From JBEBXQ01 sp040391535 (GTDB lineage: Bacteria; Bacteroidota; Bacteroidia; Cytophagales; Spirosomataceae): a stretch of 16,348 nt of DNA. Below the pieces are notes generated by a model. The model did not search any database, was not told where the DNA came from, and was given only the letters and a program-made list of their open reading frames with translations. The stretch spans positions 1 through 16,348 of the forward strand of contig JBEBXQ010000113.1 of assembly GCA_040391535.1 (NCBI GenBank). The letters are read 5' to 3'. Positions 14,823 through 16,348 of the stretch are shown here, in pieces (the stretch's first letter is position 1; every line of letters begins with the position of its first letter). Position numbers and translations under genes: made by a program.

Positions 14823-16346
14823 ATGAATGTAAAATCATCCTGCTTATTCCGATTTCTGTTGAATGGGGTATTCCTTCATATGATGGTGATGGTCACATGG
14901 GCGCAACCTCAAAAAGTGAGTACTCGGGAATTACCCAATATTATTTATATCTATGCCGATGATATGGGGTATGGAGAACTGGGTTGCTATGGACAGCTAA
15001 AAATCAAAACACCTCATCTTGACAGATTAGCTAAAAATGGAATACGGTTTACGCAACATTATACGGGTTCCCCTGTTTGTGCTCCGGCGAGAGCGATGCT
15101 GATGACAGGTAAGCATGGCGGGCATTCGGCTATCAGGGGTAATCAGGAATTAGGAGGTTTTAAAGATGAGGAAGAACGCGGACAAAAACCACTTCCTGCC
15201 CAGGAAGTGACAGTGGCAGAGTTGTTGAAACAAAAGGGATATGCGACCGCTTTAACAGGGAAATGGGGACTGGGCATGGCAGATACCGAAGGGTCGCCAG
15301 GCCGGCAGGGTTTTGACTATTATTACGGAGTTCTGGATCAAAAACAGGCCCATAACTTTTATCCGTCACATTTATGGGAAAATGACAAATGGGATACATT
15401 AGCCCAACCCTGGCTGGACGTCCATAAAAAACTGGACCCTTTAACGGCAACCGATGCTGATTTTGATTACTTCAAAGGGAAAGAATATGCTCCTGCTAAA
15501 ATGACAGAAAAGGCCCTTGAGTTTATAGAAAGAAGCAGGAACAGCCCTTTCTTTCTGTATATGCCTTATACCATTCCCCATGTATCTTTACAAGCGCCGG
15601 ATGAATATATTCAAAAATACATTGGCCAGTTTGATGAACAGCCCTACTATGGAGAAAAAGGATATGCATCTACCCGATATCCATTATCAACCTATGCAGC
15701 GATGATTACCTATCTGGACGATCAGGTGGGGATTATTTTGCAGAAAATAGAAGAGCTGGGTCTGGAAGAGAACACGATTATCATGTTCAGCAGTGATAAT
15801 GGTGCTACTTTTAACGGGGGAGTAAATGCTGCGTTTTTTAATAGTGTAGCGGGATTACGCGGATTGAAAATGGACGTTTATGAAGGAGGAATCCGGGTGC
15901 CGTTTATAGCTTATTGGCCGGGTAAAATAAAAGGTGGCCAGGTAAGTGATCATGTGTCGGCACAGTTTGACCTGATGGCAACGCTTGCTGAGCTGACCGG
16001 CCAAAAGGTAGAAAAAACAGACGGAATATCTTTTCTTCCTACCTTATTGGGACAAACCAATAAGCAGAAAAATCATCCTTATCTATACTTTGAATATCCT
16101 GAAAAAGGAGGACAAATAGCCATCCGTATGGGCGATTGGAAAGGAGTTAAGACTGATTTACGGAAGAATCCGGCTAATCCATGGCAACTTTTCAATCTTA
16201 AAACCGATAGGAGTGAAACTACTGATGTCGCTGCTGAGCATCAGGATATTCTGAAGCAGTTTGATGCTATCGTAAAGACTGAACATGTAAATTCAGATGT
16301 TCCGGCCTGGCAGTTTGTCGATAAGGTTATTGCAGCAATGGATTAA
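14823..16346 (+). CDS. Secreted Cys-type sulfatase (arylsulfatase, S1 family)
   Basis: This 507-residue enzyme hydrolyses sulfate esters. A signal peptide (hydrophobic 8-25, likely cleavage after TWA at 27) sends it to the periplasm. The metal-binding ADDMGYGELGCYGQ starts at 45 (D46, D47). The formylglycine motif is CAPAR with C86 and R90 in GSPVCAPARAMLMTGKHGG. Other active-site residues are K147 (TGKWG), H253 (IPHVSL), D325-N326 (SSDNG) and K349 (GLKMDVYEGGIRVPF). C86 must be changed to formylglycine by a maturase (FGE or anSME) that is not in the window. The substrate cannot be read from the sequence; sulfated plant or algal glycans are typical for Bacteroidota. No SusC/SusD or glycoside hydrolase is visible nearby, although the right edge is two bases after the stop. 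Confidence 0.93.
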   Translation: MNVKSSCLFRFLLNGVFLHMMVMVTWAQPQKVSTRELPNIIYIYADDMGYGELGCYGQLKIKTPHLDRLAKNGIRFTQHYTGSPVCAPARAMLMTGKHGGHSAIRGNQELGGFKDEEERGQKPLPAQEVTVAELLKQKGYATALTGKWGLGMADTEGSPGRQGFDYYYGVLDQKQAHNFYPSHLWENDKWDTLAQPWLDVHKKLDPLTATDADFDYFKGKEYAPAKMTEKALEFIERSRNSPFFLYMPYTIPHVSLQAPDEYIQKYIGQFDEQPYYGEKGYASTRYPLSTYAAMITYLDDQVGIILQKIEELGLEENTIIMFSSDNGATFNGGVNAAFFNSVAGLRGLKMDVYEGGIRVPFIAYWPGKIKGGQVSDHVSAQFDLMATLAELTGQKVEKTDGISFLPTLLGQTNKQKNHPYLYFEYPEKGGQIAIRMGDWKGVKTDLRKNPANPWQLFNLKTDRSETTDVAAEHQDILKQFDAIVKTEHVNSDVPAWQFVDKVIAAMD

Positions 16347-16348
16347 AA

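Overview
The window looks like chromosomal DNA of a Bacteroidota bacterium, most likely from the Cytophagales (Spirosoma/Dyadobacter-like). Three things support this: the gene families and their order (birA diverging from rsfS-ftsH, and an ftsE of the Bacteroidota type), promoter-like sites of the TTTG / TAnnTTTG form, and few Shine-Dalgarno sequences. The taxonomic call is an inference; no rRNA marker is present.

Left end (1-760): the tail of an Rpn-type (PD-(D/E)XK nuclease / putative transposase) gene, cut by the window edge, followed at once by a second truncated copy of the same tail. Positions 843-2180 (minus) hold a tight pair: a small transaldolase, then ftsE. Positions 2292-2382 (minus) hold a bacterial SRP RNA, with its own Bacteroidota-type promoter and a U-rich 3' end. 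Positions 2506-3579 (plus) encode a TPR lipoprotein and a small TMEM220-like membrane protein.

Core block (3589-12271): biotin-protein ligase (minus) diverges from rsfS and ftsH (plus), covering carboxylase biotinylation, ribosome silencing and membrane proteolysis. ftsH ends in a hairpin terminator facing a minus-strand gene for a degenerate ImmA/IrrE-like protein that lacks the HExxH zinc site. Next come a Spy-like lipoprotein (plus) and a MATE exporter (minus), convergent on a bidirectional terminator. A PabC-like class IV aminotransferase and hflX follow on the plus strand, then tRNA-Arg(CCU) with its own terminator.

Right end (12272-16348): this part is more accessory. It has a strong hairpin without a U tract, a minus-strand pair (family 14 glycosyltransferase, then a PhyH-type Fe(II)/2-oxoglutarate oxygenase), a 429-base intergenic stretch, and a secreted Cys-type sulfatase that ends two bases before the window edge. 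Glycan building or decoration plus desulfation is a plausible theme, but no integrase or attachment-site duplication was seen.

No clearly new multi-gene system was found. The most interesting items are the mosaic Rpn tails (all eight base differences in their shared upstream part are synonymous, followed by a 136-bp identical block), the SRP RNA with a non-GNRA apical loop, the ImmA-like pseudo-peptidase, and the unexplained hairpin at 12315-12359.
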